This document shows positions 35,395 through 46,502 of a stretch of DNA of 64,000 nucleotides, in pieces. Source of the stretch: Antedon mediterranea (taxonomy: Eukaryota; Echinodermata; Crinoidea; Comatulida; Antedonidae); assembly GCF_964355755.1 (NCBI RefSeq), contig NC_092677.1, positions 16,710,101 through 16,774,100 on the forward strand, given 5' to 3'. Below the pieces are notes generated by a model. That model did no database searches. It saw only the letters and a program-made list of their open reading frames with translations, and had not been told where the DNA came from. Numbering within the stretch: position 1 is the first letter of the stretch; the number at the start of each line of letters is the position of its first letter. A program made the position numbers and the translations under genes.

Positions 35395-36561
35395 GTAATA
35401 ATAAGCATACTCCAAGTAGGAAAAGAAAGTTTTGTGGTAACAGGTATACAAAATTATCAAATGTTCCTGTTGGATAGCCAGAGGAACTACAGCCTGCGCC
35501 ATCTTCTGCATCAGCCAAAAAATTGAAGAATGCCTGAAGAATGTGACATATCAACTTAAGAAGGTTTAACAGGATTCTTATTTATAACAATAGAAATCCT
35601 AACTGTCCTTATAAACCAATGTTCATCATAGGGATTTACAATTAGACATGGCAACGATATCAAGCGCGGGCTTGCCCAACAGTTAGATGTTCAGTGTAAT
35701 TCATGCTGTTACAAAGACACATTTTATAACAGTGGAAAGGTTGGCACAACAGGTGTATTTGAAGTGAACATGCGCATTGTTATGGCATTCTGCAACATTT
35801 CTAAAGGATTTGAGGCCCTGAAATCATTTTGCGGCATTATGAATATGCCAAAATGTCCTCAAGATCATAATACTACCTTGTGACAAAACTTTTAAGTGCA
35901 TTTAATTACCAGGCTACTGAAAGCATAAAGGAAGCTGGCAGTGATGTCCGTAAACAAGGAAAACAAAGTGCAATATCTGTAGCTGGTACATGGCAGCGAC
36001 GTGGCCGGCATCATAACAATTCTATCTATTCTTACTGGCAAGGTTCTTGATGTATATGTAATGTCAAAAAAATGTAAAAGCTGTGAAACATGGGAAAAAC
36101 GGACAAGAACACAATAAAATACTAACAGTGGGCAGCTAATTACAAATGCCCAGTCAACCATAAGGGTAGCTCCGGATCGATGGAACCTGCTGGCGCCAAA
36201 GAGATGTTCCATATGTCAGAATCATTAAATGGACTGCAGTATACAGAATATATTGGAGATGGGGAGTAATTTGGCAGCGGGCAAACAAAACAGTGGAATT
36301 GGCCACAAATTGGGCAGTTTGCAACTTCAATGATGGGAGGGGGATATCGATATTAAAAATGTTAACTCCTTGAACATTATCCCTGGCAGTTACACCAACC
36401 GATTTGTCACAAAACTGGACAATAAGCGGTCAACTATGGCAAATCGCGCTTCTTCGACGCCAGTCAAAAAGCGTCGAAAGCAACTAAGGGCAATTAAAAA
36501 GGGCTTTGCTGACAAAAATGCAGAGAAAGAAGGTGTAACCTACTTAGCTGGTGCATTCTAA
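35395..36561 (+). pseudogene. Mutator-like transposase, decayed
   Basis: Pieces in several frames follow the order of the Mutator-like transposase found in many invertebrate genomes: SRKRKFCGNRYTK (35405-35443), a cysteine-bearing region, VAGTWQRRG-type sequence near 35975, LTGKVLDVYVMSKKCKSCETW (36031-36093), GSSGSMEPAGAKEMFHMSE (36169-36225), QYTEYIGDG, and an intact C-terminal part with NIIPGSYTNRFVTKLDNKRS and PVKKRRKQLRAIKKGF (to the stop at 36559-36561). Multiple stops and shifts separate them. The enzyme would have cut and pasted DNA in the nucleus; this copy cannot. Confidence 0.7.
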
Positions 36562-37616
36562 ACCATTATTCTTAGAAGTTTTCCATACAAATTATTGATA
36601 AACTACATTTGCATCTGTATTAGACTACTTTATAAACTAAAACGTGTGATTTCTCAGTTTCATAAATACTATAGCTCCTACTTGTCTGAAATTTGCTGAG
36701 TATCTTCCCAGTATATGTATAGAGGGCTAAAATAATTCAAATTGTTCAATTCATTAAGAAATTATTGCTTTATGAATACGTAATTAGGCAGGTCAATTTT
36801 ATTTTTTTTATTTATAGAAGAATAATTTTGTTCTGTTACATGTGTTTAATTCAATTTAGTTCAGGACCTGTATCTTTAAAAGAGCTTTAAAATGATATAT
36901 TGTATGACCACTTTCCATTAGCCAATATTTATTTATATTAAAAAAACCAGTATGCAAATTACGGTAATTAATTATGAATATATAATTAGCTAATTTGCAT
37001 ATATTATAATTATTATTGTTCCATTTTACTTGTTCTTTCAATAAATCCAAAAATCTTTGAAAAAAAGTAAAAATTGTGGATTTTTTTTCTCTGTACTGTA
37101 ATACCTTAACTATCTTTATTGTAATGATAGATGCAATACATGCCAAATGAATGAGAGGAAAAGCAATTGCTCAATTATTTGCTGTCCGTATTTACAGTAT
37201 CTCTACACATGCTTTTACTAAATAAATGTTATATTTAAACCCGGTTTCCAAAATGAATTTTTAACATGCTGTAAAGACAGAGTTGGATAAAAGTAAACTA
37301 ATAATTAATGAATGTTTATGAGTTGAATAGAACAATCTTTGATTAAATAGAACATACAATCATTCAACAAAAGAACTATTGTCGCGAGGTGTTTTCCAGA
37401 TTAATCATACGATCAAAACGAAGAAGTACTGATGAAGAACTCAATCTGTGGCGACTGTAGAATGGACCAGAGACCTGACTTTCTTCAACTTTTAAATGTT
37501 GTTGATGTTGAGATACTAAACTAATGCTTTTTAATTGTAGAATTGCACTGTAAACCCTCTGTTGTCAGTGATTCATAAAATTACCTGGTGCAGACAGCCC
37601 TGTGTCTGACTGCATG
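36562..37616. other. Spacer and probable 3' UTR of the methyltransferase gene
   Basis: AT-rich. Two inverted octamer-like words (ATGCAAATTA near 36953 and TAATTTGCAT near 36992) form a short palindrome. The part next to 37616 is presumably 3' UTR of the minus-strand gene. No other gene seen. Confidence 0.4.
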
Positions 37617-39700
37617 TTATAGTGCTTTCTCGCTGTAGAAAACACCCCAGGTTAGGTCACCATTATCAATTATCTGCACTTTCTTTTTCCAAACATCCAA
37701 CCAATCATCTACAAACGCTTGGTCAAATTCCTGAAAAAAAATGAAGTAGTATTTCAAGGTCCACCACAAGGTTGGGTCTGAGGTAAGAACATTGATGAAT
37801 TTATCATGTTAGCAAATTAAAACTTACTTTTAAAAGGCTTTCTTTTTTGTTTACAAAACTGATATTTTCTTTGACAGCACACTCACGAAAAATGTCATGC
37901 TTAACCTGAACATCATTATTGACAAAACCAGCATCTTTGATCAGCTATAGAGATAAATAGATAAATGAAATTTATGATATTTGTATAAGTTTGACCACGA
38001 AGGTATCGTAGGTGGCATATGTTGGTAGAGCAGACACAAGCATGTGAATTGAGATGCCATCAGAGTGTGACTAAAGCTGCCCTCAAGAGTGTGACTTGAG
38101 GTCATGGTGTGTTACTTAGCCACAAGGTGCCAGATAAGGTGGAAGAAAAGTAACCAAAATTGGAAACAAAAACCACCAAGATAGAAGAGCGGCCAAGTTA
38201 CAATAAAGGAGTTAACTGGGTTGCCTTGTTATTATATCATCTGTTAAAAGGTAAATTAGATACCAATCTTGTTCTTACTTGTCCATATGTGGGTGGTGTT
38301 ATAAGAAACCAGACATTTGCCCTTTTTTCCATATAAGCTTGCATAAGGTCAGAAAATTGTTCATTCTCAGTTTTACAGTAATCAGTGATCAGCAGTTTTC
38401 CACCAGGCTTCAGCCATTTCTAGAAAAAAACATTCACACAATCGATAGATAAAGAAAAGGGTATAAACACATTAAAATACACAAACAGCGAAAATACAGT
38501 ATACTCTCTTGTTTTGTTTTATATTTAGGCAAATTGCCAAGGATAACTAAAGGCGAATTCATTCACTATCCTTCTTAAAAGTGACAATCCTGTTCACAAG
38601 ACAAACATACACAAGATGCTCCACATTAACAAAGTCTTATTACAAGTCTCTATGAGTGGAGTTGTAATTTGTCATTAGAAAAAATCTTGACATGACAGGA
38701 CTTGAATCCATGATACTTGGAATGGTAGCCAAGCCACAACTCCACTCCGCCATTTTTTTAATGTTTGCGCGAAACAAAAGCTTGCATATTCATATTTTCA
38801 ATTGTATACATACAAGAAATTTCTTGAATAGGTCTTTCTTTCTAACAATGTGAAGAATGACATCTTTGCTATAAATAGCATCAAAATATCCTTCTGGAAA
38901 TTCTCGTCGTTCAATATCACACACTTCCAACTCAATCTAAAAAATTAGTAAAGCAATAAATATAATTCAATTGTCAGTTATGTGAGAGAACACAGCGAAA
39001 TGTTACATGGATCAGCATACTCCTTCTGTTTTTTAGTGTACTATTATTATTAAGGTGTTTAGCATACAAACATACACCGTATGTACACAGGGTTACATCC
39101 TATTCAAATGAGAAGGCAGTGAGAGTAAAGCTCGACTAATGATACAATCAATATGACACAATTCATTCCTCAATATGATCCTGATCCAGAATTACTCTCT
39201 GAAATGTCATACAGAACATTCATTTATTTAAGCCATTCCCATATGCCTAAAAAGATGGCTTTAGGAACACTTGCACCTTCTTCCCTCACCATTTCTGCTG
39301 CCAATGCCAATCTGAAGCGTGGTTTCTAGAACTCATAGTGTTTTTATTTTTTATCACAAGAAATATTATTATAAACGAAAATGAAATCTATTTGCAAATT
39401 TTTACGGGATTTAATTCAGTAAGTGCAGAAACATTCTGCATGAGAGGCCAATATAGCAGTTTAAGGTAAACATTCTGCATGAGTGGCCTTAATAGCAGTG
39501 TAAGGTAAACATTCTGCATGAGTGGCCAATATAGCAGTTTAAGGTAAACATTCTTACATTCAAATCTTGTAGCTTTTCAGTTGCTTCTGCTGCTGCGTTA
39601 ATCATGTTAGATGATATGTCAACTCCAATCATGTGCGTCTTGTATTTCTAAATAAAGCACAACAAATATTGTGAACAACATTATCAAACAATTATATATG

Positions 39701-39750
<50 letters not shown>

Positions 39751-42700
39751 AAGGTCTGTCTACACTATCAAAATTGATGTGTCAAAAAATGTGATGTGCC
39801 TATACAGTTGAACCTCTGTAAGCAGTCACCTCCCGTAAGCAGTCACCTCCCGTAAGCAGCCACCTCCCTTAACGGCCTTACCTTTGCAGTTTGTATCAAA
39901 GGTCCACCAGCACCACATCCAACGTCCAGTACCCTTTGACCTGGCTGAAGGTTAAGCTTTTTAAGACATTCCTAAAATGAAAAAAAAAAAAACAATGCTG
40001 AAACTTGGTGAAAATAAAAGAGTTACATTTTGATGAAAATTAGATGGCAGAAGTCACAAGGCATTCCATAGGTACTAATTGCCAGTGATCATTCAACCAT
40101 GAGCATAACATAAAACAAAGCTATGTAGAATTAAAAATGAATTTATCCGAAAATTAAAGTATTTAGAATAGCAATAAGTTCAAAATTATTGTAATTAAAC
40201 AATAATAAAAATAGTTACATGCAAACACAAACAAAAACTAAACTCACTTCTGTTACGTCTGCTCCACCAGTGCTAATAAACCCAGGATCACCCTCACGAC
40301 TAAAGACTTTATCAAAGATGCGTAAAATCTTTGTGGTGTAAGTTCTGTCGTTAAGAACATCTTGCAAACTGTCAAGACGTCTGTCTAGCTTAGGATCCAA
40401 TAGAACCTTCTTGAATACGCTGCTGTAGAGCATGTGATTATCCTAAAAATAAACAAGGAGTAATATTATGAGATGCGTGTACACTATTTTTCTCGTTCCT
40501 ATATTTTTTTCTGCTTTCATAGACTTTATACTTAATAATATATACCCTTCAGAATTGCCTTTGTATAATAAGGCTTAGTAAATATATAAAGTATACTGCA
40601 ATTTAAACAAACAGTGATGTTTGGCAGTTTATAATACCAACTTGTAATGCCATTTTATATTTATCACAGATGATGGTGATGAAGTTGCAGTATAGAAGTC
40701 AAGGTATAAGAATAGTATGTTTATGCTACGAAATAAAAAGTTTGTAGAATGTTGGTCTAGGTGAAATCTACAAGTTTGGAGTAGGTGTCTGGTCTTGATG
40801 GTACAGTACACAATTTTATGTCGGTGATGTATTTCACAAAATAGCTTGTGAGATCAGCCAAATTTAATTTCATCATGCAAATCAAATAACAATGGGTGTT
40901 TTTCAAGGAAGACTAGAGAGATAATGATTTTGTCAGGTAGTAAGAATAACTTATAATATCAATAAATTTAACTCACCTCATATTTTTCTATTGTTCGTGA
41001 TGCCACAAAAACAAATCCAAAAGACTTTACTGATGGTGTTGATTTAAGAACTTTGTCAACACTGTAGGTAGTTGGCTCAGGTTGATTCTCTAAAGCTAAA
41101 ATGCAAATAGTTATTACAATTTAGATTTAGTTTCAATTGTAATCCCACCACACACACTTTTATTAAGTGATTAAAATTAATGATAAACTTTATTTCAGCA
41201 ATAAAAACTCAGAAAGAAGAAAGTGACATAAACATATAGGAGATCAAATACAAATATATTCCCAATTAAGTCAATTAAGTGGAATCTAATAAGAAGTGAA
41301 AATAATTGAAAAAAACTCCACAGTACAGTTAGTATATTCAGGGTTTACAACTCCCTGGTATATTGATGTACATCTCTAAGATGTGACCAAATAGCAAATT
41401 AAATTAATTTTATCGGATTACGAATATGAATACTAATATTTCACTGAATACTATGTTGAATAGTCACATTAAATGTTAGAAACAATAAATCAGGAATTGT
41501 ATGACAATTGTTCTCAAACTATATACTGTACTTTGTTTTGTGTGGTTTAATAAACAACAGTTTGCATTATGATCCATTTTTCAAGTTTATTATATGCGCC
41601 CTTATATAGATTTTACTCCAAATCTGTCATCTTTTTTTTCATTAGGGGCCTTCCATATCTACAGTATCACAAATGTAAATCCATTGTACAAAGAAAAGGT
41701 ATGAAAAGTACAATAATTGGGTCAATAGGGGAAGATTTAATAATAATTATAGTATTATGCTGTTTAATGGTAAATGCTAGTACACCACAATATATCTATC
41801 TATAAATAATAGCACTAAGCCAAAATGTGTTCCTCTATCTCCTCCTAAACCGCACGTCCGATACCAGGACCGTTCGAGCTGGGGCACATTTTAATTCCCT
41901 TTTATCAATTAGTCTCTATTAGAACGGAAAATCCTCGGCCGTTTCCCCGCTAGCAAAATCAATTCAGCATGCAATATACAATTAACAATTAAAAAAAGTG
42001 TCACTCATGCAATTGGCGACCATGCTGTACTGAATTATTTTGAACATAAATCCTGAACAGGATGGAGGTATACCGTAGTTCCCCGGGTATAATCCCACCC
42101 CCCTTGTACGTGAAATTTGCCCGAATTTGGGAGGTGGGACTATACCCGGGGATTTCCCGCTGCATGAACTGAAAATGATATTTCTTCTAGCTACGATTTA
42201 GGCTATCTAAAAGCTATATTCCGATGTAGGCCTAGCAATTAGACGGCCAGGCCATCTAGGCCTAGGCGGCCTAATTGGTCTTACCTGTGCTATGCCTACC
42301 GTATAGATTTTCCCCGAGATTTCTACTTAAAAAATACCCTAAAATGTGATCTAGGCCTAGCTTCCTAAATCGACATGAACTCGATCGATACATGTTCACT
42401 CACACGCTCGAGCTCTCTGTGTAAATCGCATGTTGTTGCATGTGACACAAACTCTACTGTGCACAAGCTGGTCGGTATAGAGGGCGGTGTTTTTTTTTAC
42501 GGTAATCAAGCATGCACAGTAGTGTAAACAACAAGAAAGAATGTACACGACGGCGAAAGGATGTACAGAACGTGACGATCGGGGCCTTAAGGTTGTATTC
42601 AACTTAACAATGTTTGATGAGTTTTAAGTCAGCCAAATTCAGAGAAATCACTATTTTTTTGGTGAGAAATTGACGTCGGCCTAGCTAGCTACAGTAAGCC

Positions 42701-45303
42701 TAGGCCCACCTCTGGCCTAAAGTAAAATTATACACTGGGACTTTGCCCGGGGATATGCTTGCGTGTGAAGGTAATCGTAAAGTCGGGGGTGGGATTATAC
42801 CCGAGGTGGGATTATACCCGAGGAACTACGGTAGTAATCTCATGCCCAATTATTTATTAAAAAATACAAGATAATACCTATCAATCTATAGTAAGTACAA
42901 TATTTATAAGTTTGAATAGTAAACAGACAGGCCGAGCAACAACTGGTGCTCACCAGGGTTTGGCAAGGGCGTATCCCCACACTTCGGTTTAGCTTTTTTC
43001 CTCGGTTTCTACTTTATGATCAGCGCTTAGAAAGGTTTCACAACCTACAGCGCTTTATTAATTCGTGATACTATAATGTAAATACTCTGCGTACTATTTG
43101 TTGGACTCTCACAATGACGCGCCATATACACTATCCATTTCAATGCACTTAATTTATCATGGTGCCCGTCCATTGGACGTCTACCTGCTAGTATCTAGTA
43201 TTGATATTGAATAGGGCTACGTACATTCATCAATTTGAGCACATTTGGTTACAAGCATAACATAGCCATCAGGAAGAAGACAAGACAAACACACTGAAGC
43301 AAACTCAGCATCAATTACTCCATTATAGAGAACAAGCGAACAGCTACATGAAACAAAGCAACAATTAGTACAGGTTTGTGTCAAATTATAACATTAATAC
43401 AGAGAAAATGCAGTGACAAGACATGGAACAAATTAGTATTTAAGGAATGTGTCAAAAGTTAAATAGATATTCCAGAGAACAGGTGAACAGCTACATGAAT
43501 AAAAAAAAACAAATAGTATTTAAGGATTTGTGTCAAGGTCAAATTATAAACTACATAGAGCAGTAAAGGTATGTGTCAAAGGTTAAATTAAAGAAATAAA
43601 AAACTGTATGAAACAAAAAAGTTAAGGTACTTAAAATTATCAATTACAGAAAGATGATACACATTCATGTATTTAAATAAATCATGGATTTATAAACATG
43701 TAACTTTTTCTTTTATAATATATACCTTAGGTTATTTATGTCTTCTGTCTTTATACACTCCACTTCACAGTGCTGAATACTGTCTATAGCAGTAGTCGAT
43801 GATTTGCCATTGTCAAGTACTAGCAATTTGTCAGCTCTATTACTAACCGTGCTTAAAAGATCTCTAAAAAAAGTTTAATTGTTTATTGGTCAGCTACAAG
43901 ATAAGCCTACTTTACTATAGAATTAATAAGGTCATTAATTAACAGAAAATAATGACCAGAGAAAATATGAATATGAGTTAGTGTTTACAGACCGACCGAA
44001 ATTGCTGAAAGTGATTTTAAAAACATTTTTAAAAACATTAATATTTGCCTCCAATATATCCAATGTCAAAATAAAGAAAGAATATGAATATGAATTGAGA
44101 AAAATGTAACCATCGACTTGAGGATGTGTGTTATCTTAAAGACCATATGTCAATTGTTTTTCTAGCCAGTACTAACTACCTATTATTTTTTAAGCTTTAT
44201 TCAGTTTATTGCAATTATTCAGCAAGCTTCTTTTTTTAAACAAACGCCGCTCGACATTTTAAAATGAATCATTGTTTTTTCTTCAGATATTTTTATGATT
44301 AATAAAAAGATGTGGTTTAATCACAAAAGTACATACAAATCAAAGATAGTTCTTTAATTATGATTCACATGCCCATTTAAAAATGGTCAATTTTGAACTT
44401 TAATGTGCTGTGTGTGTGTGACCTCAACATGTTGGCATGCAACTGAATACCCTCTAGAGACAACGTGACTTCACGAAAATTCTTCCCAGTCTGTTGATTC
44501 GCGTCAACCAATCAAAGGGCGAGAATCCAAAATCGTTAACCGTGAGCCCTAATAGACTCTCTTTTCCCAGACGTATTTGGGTTCAGCAGCTGGGATCTAT
44601 AAATTATAGTCGAGTTTACAAAGTCATAAAACTGTCAGCCTTAGATACTATAACTGCTGCTTGCTTTAGCTTATGAATGAGTAGTCCTCATGGGACGTAG
44701 CTGGCTAGAGCTGCAGCATGAAAAATGTTATTATGAACTTGAACTTGAAGTGAAGATAGGCCTAACTAGGCTTAAGAGGTAAACACTTACTTGTTAATTC
44801 CATCAATACAAACAATTAAAGCACTGCCACCCACGAAGTCTCCCGGCAGAAGTGAAATCAAATTTTTAGGGCTCTGTCAAAAAAAACAAAAAACATTTTT
44901 TTTAAATATGACAACACTTCATTTAAATTAAAATTATACACAAAAGCAATCAAATTGATTCCCTTCTAAAAAGTGTCCCTGAACTACTACCACTACTACT
45001 ACCAGGTCTAGGCACAGTCGTCTAGGCTAGGTCAGTTAGGCTAGGCCTAGCATTGCCCTTGGGCCTTAAGTTAGCCTTTTGAGGGCAGGAATGACTCTCT
45101 CTGGGCCACTCACATCACTCACTAATAATAACACTAACAGTACCACGCCCCACCCACCTCGTGTAGGTACGTTTGGCGGCCGCCCGTTTGGCTATTACGA
45201 GTTACTTATATAGGCCTAGGACAAGTACCAAAGTTGTAAAGCCTAAAGCATTATCAAACCAAATACAATAATAACTGACCATTTTAGGTGCTACACAAGA
45301 CAT
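37617..45303 (-). CDS. Phosphoethanolamine N-methyltransferase-like protein (two-domain)
   Basis: Twelve minus-strand exons join in frame to 450 residues: 45303-45280, 44873-44791, 43863-43726, 43343-43225, 41095-40977, 40442-40248, 39971-39882, 39647-39558, 38936-38814, 38419-38279, 37944-37828, 37730-37617. The C-terminal half is a SAM-dependent methyltransferase: GFISTGG, motif I VLDVGCGAGG (residues ~240-249), MIGVDISSNMI, then YSKDVILHI with the conserved His (~315), WLKPGGKLLITDY, and TWGVF near the end. This matches PMT enzymes, which make phosphocholine from phosphoethanolamine in the cytosol. The N-terminal half (LLPDGYVMLVTK) looks like a degenerate methyltransferase without motif I, the layout and length of nematode PMT-2 (~437 aa), which does the last methylations. 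Other phospholipid methyltransferases are possible. Confidence 0.85.
38640..38770 (-). mobile_element. Possible tRNA-derived SINE head, intron 9
   Basis: The minus strand reads TGGCGGAGTGGAGTTGTGGC, then TTGGCTACC, and ~20 bases later GGATTCAAGTCC. These resemble pol III box A and box B. Cloverleaf pairing is poor, so it is not called as a tRNA. The ends also carry GAGTGGAGTTGT in inverted orientation (38653 and ~38740). Confidence 0.35.
39431..39556. repeat. 39-bp tandem repeat (3 copies) beside a splice donor
   Basis: Three copies of ACATTCTGCATGAGWGGCC..., spaced 39 bp, plus a partial fourth, end one base from the donor side of the exon at 39558-39647 (minus strand). They lie in an intron of the methyltransferase gene. 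Confidence 0.85.
39703..39747. repeat. (AT)n microsatellite
   Basis: About 45 bases of uninterrupted AT dinucleotides in an intron of the methyltransferase gene. Confidence 0.95.
39805..39868. repeat. 17-bp tandem repeat, possible transposon end
   Basis: GTAAGCAGTCACCTCCC occurs three times in a row after CAGTTGAACCTCT. That leading word resembles the terminal repeat of pogo/Tigger-type elements, so this may be a relic end; no second end was identified. Confidence 0.5.
42071..42833. mobile_element. Non-autonomous TIR element, ~760 bp, intron 4
   Basis: Begins TACCGTAGTTCC and ends GGAACTACGGTA, with the inverted similarity extending into CCGGGTATAATCCCACC and its complement near 42790-42820. 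The inner GGGATTATACCCGAGG word is tandemly doubled at the right end. The ends are consistent with a TA target duplication (TA|CCGTAG...CTACGG|TA), as in Tc1/mariner-like elements. No transposase is encoded. It lies in the intron between exons 4 and 5 of the methyltransferase gene and contains many AGGCCTA words. Confidence 0.7.
43988..44062 (-). repeat. Fragment of CGAC-rich dispersed element
   Basis: ACCGACCGAAATTGCTGAAA to TTTGCCTCCAATAT is the reverse complement of 45525-45612 with modest divergence. It lies in an intron of the methyltransferase gene. Confidence 0.6.
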
Positions 45304-46502
45304 GTTAATTCAGAATTTAGTAGACTATAAAGACTAAACTTTTGCTACACCGTCCGTCGTCTCCACTTCGTGTACTTTTTTGTTTGTTTGTTGTTAAAAT
45401 GTTAATCCTAAAGTTGGTGGCGCTGTTCCTAAATACATTCTAAGTTTTTAGTAGCGTGCTTAGTCGCTTGCAACGCGACTCTATAATATCTCCATGTCGG
45501 TCGGTCGTTATTTTCACAGTGGATATTAATACTTGGAGGCAAATATAAATGTTTTAACACATTTTTTTAACATTAATTTTTGTTAACACTTTAAGCAATT
45601 TCGGTCGATAGGCAAAACACTAAATGTCGGTAAACACTTACAAATTTGCGCACACGATTGCAGCCATGTATATGGCCTTGTTTCTAAATCCTTCTTCTGA
45701 TAGGAAAAAAACAATTACGTCACATTAACAAACCATCCTGCCATAAACAGACAAAAATGGAAACAAATTGTGGAAAGCATAATGTTGGAAGACGGAAAAC
45801 ATTAAGAAGGAGAAAAAGATAATGAATAATTATTAGTCTATAAAACTACATTCTTATTACAAATTAAAATAAATATCAATTAAACCCAGCCCCCCCAAAA
45901 AATAACATTTCTCTGTTAACAACAACTGGTAATAAGAAAGAGTGGAGTAGACAACAGATGCAGAAAACTAAAGACTTTATTACTATTATCATTAATAATT
46001 ATAACTCTTTTTTAATAGCAGTATATGTATTTCATTAAGGAGGGAAAAGATATGAAATTAGTCCCGACATAGATAAACAAATGTATGGGACTAGGTTACA
46101 TTTAAAAAGATTTATAAAACTCGTAGATATTGTTCTTCTTTTTTCTGCCTTTTGACTGGTTCAATGGTTAGTTTCGTCATTTTTAAACATTAATGCGAAT
46201 AGTAGGTCTATTATACCCTATTGATGATTTTATGCAATTTGCTTGTACATTCTATTCGTTATTAACTATTTTCTCTTGTTGAATAAATTCAGCTACTAGG
46301 CCTATAAAACATTTATACACACCTAAAACTGTAACTAATTTAAACAGTAAACATTCTCTAATCTGCATTAAAATATTTACACACCTACAAACGCTGAGAA
46401 TCTGTAGATTATTGCCATAGTGATTATCATACAACTATCGATCGGTTAAGATACTGTATTCAAGCACATTGTACGGTGTAACTGCACGAAGTATTCGTTC
46501 TG
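45304..46502. other. Spacer between the methyltransferase and AOAH genes
   Basis: Holds the methyltransferase promoter side and the AOAH 3' side, since both genes are on the minus strand. A minus-strand AATAAA (TTTATT at 45976-45981) is a candidate AOAH poly(A) signal. A CGAC-rich element occupies 45461-45690. No further gene seen. Confidence 0.4.
45461..45690. mobile_element. CGAC-rich short TIR-like element
   Basis: Starts TAGTCGCTTGCAACGCGACT, which corresponds to the reverse complement of the right end of 60815-61637. It ends GCAGCCATGTATATGGCCTT as at 283-306. GTCGGTCGGTCG and GTCGGTAAACACTT words lie between. About 230 bp, non-coding. Confidence 0.6.

Noticed and set aside
38640-38770. 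A tRNA gene on the minus strand
   Set aside because: Box A and B-like words are present but the arms do not pair and no anticodon loop fits; kept only as a possible SINE head.
40629-40811. 60-residue minus-strand frame in an intron of the methyltransferase gene
   Set aside because: No family resemblance and no splice junction that keeps frame with neighbouring exons.
42396-42602. Minus-strand open frame inside the TIR element
   Set aside because: No recognisable domain; the element appears non-autonomous and GC-rich sequence lengthens chance frames.
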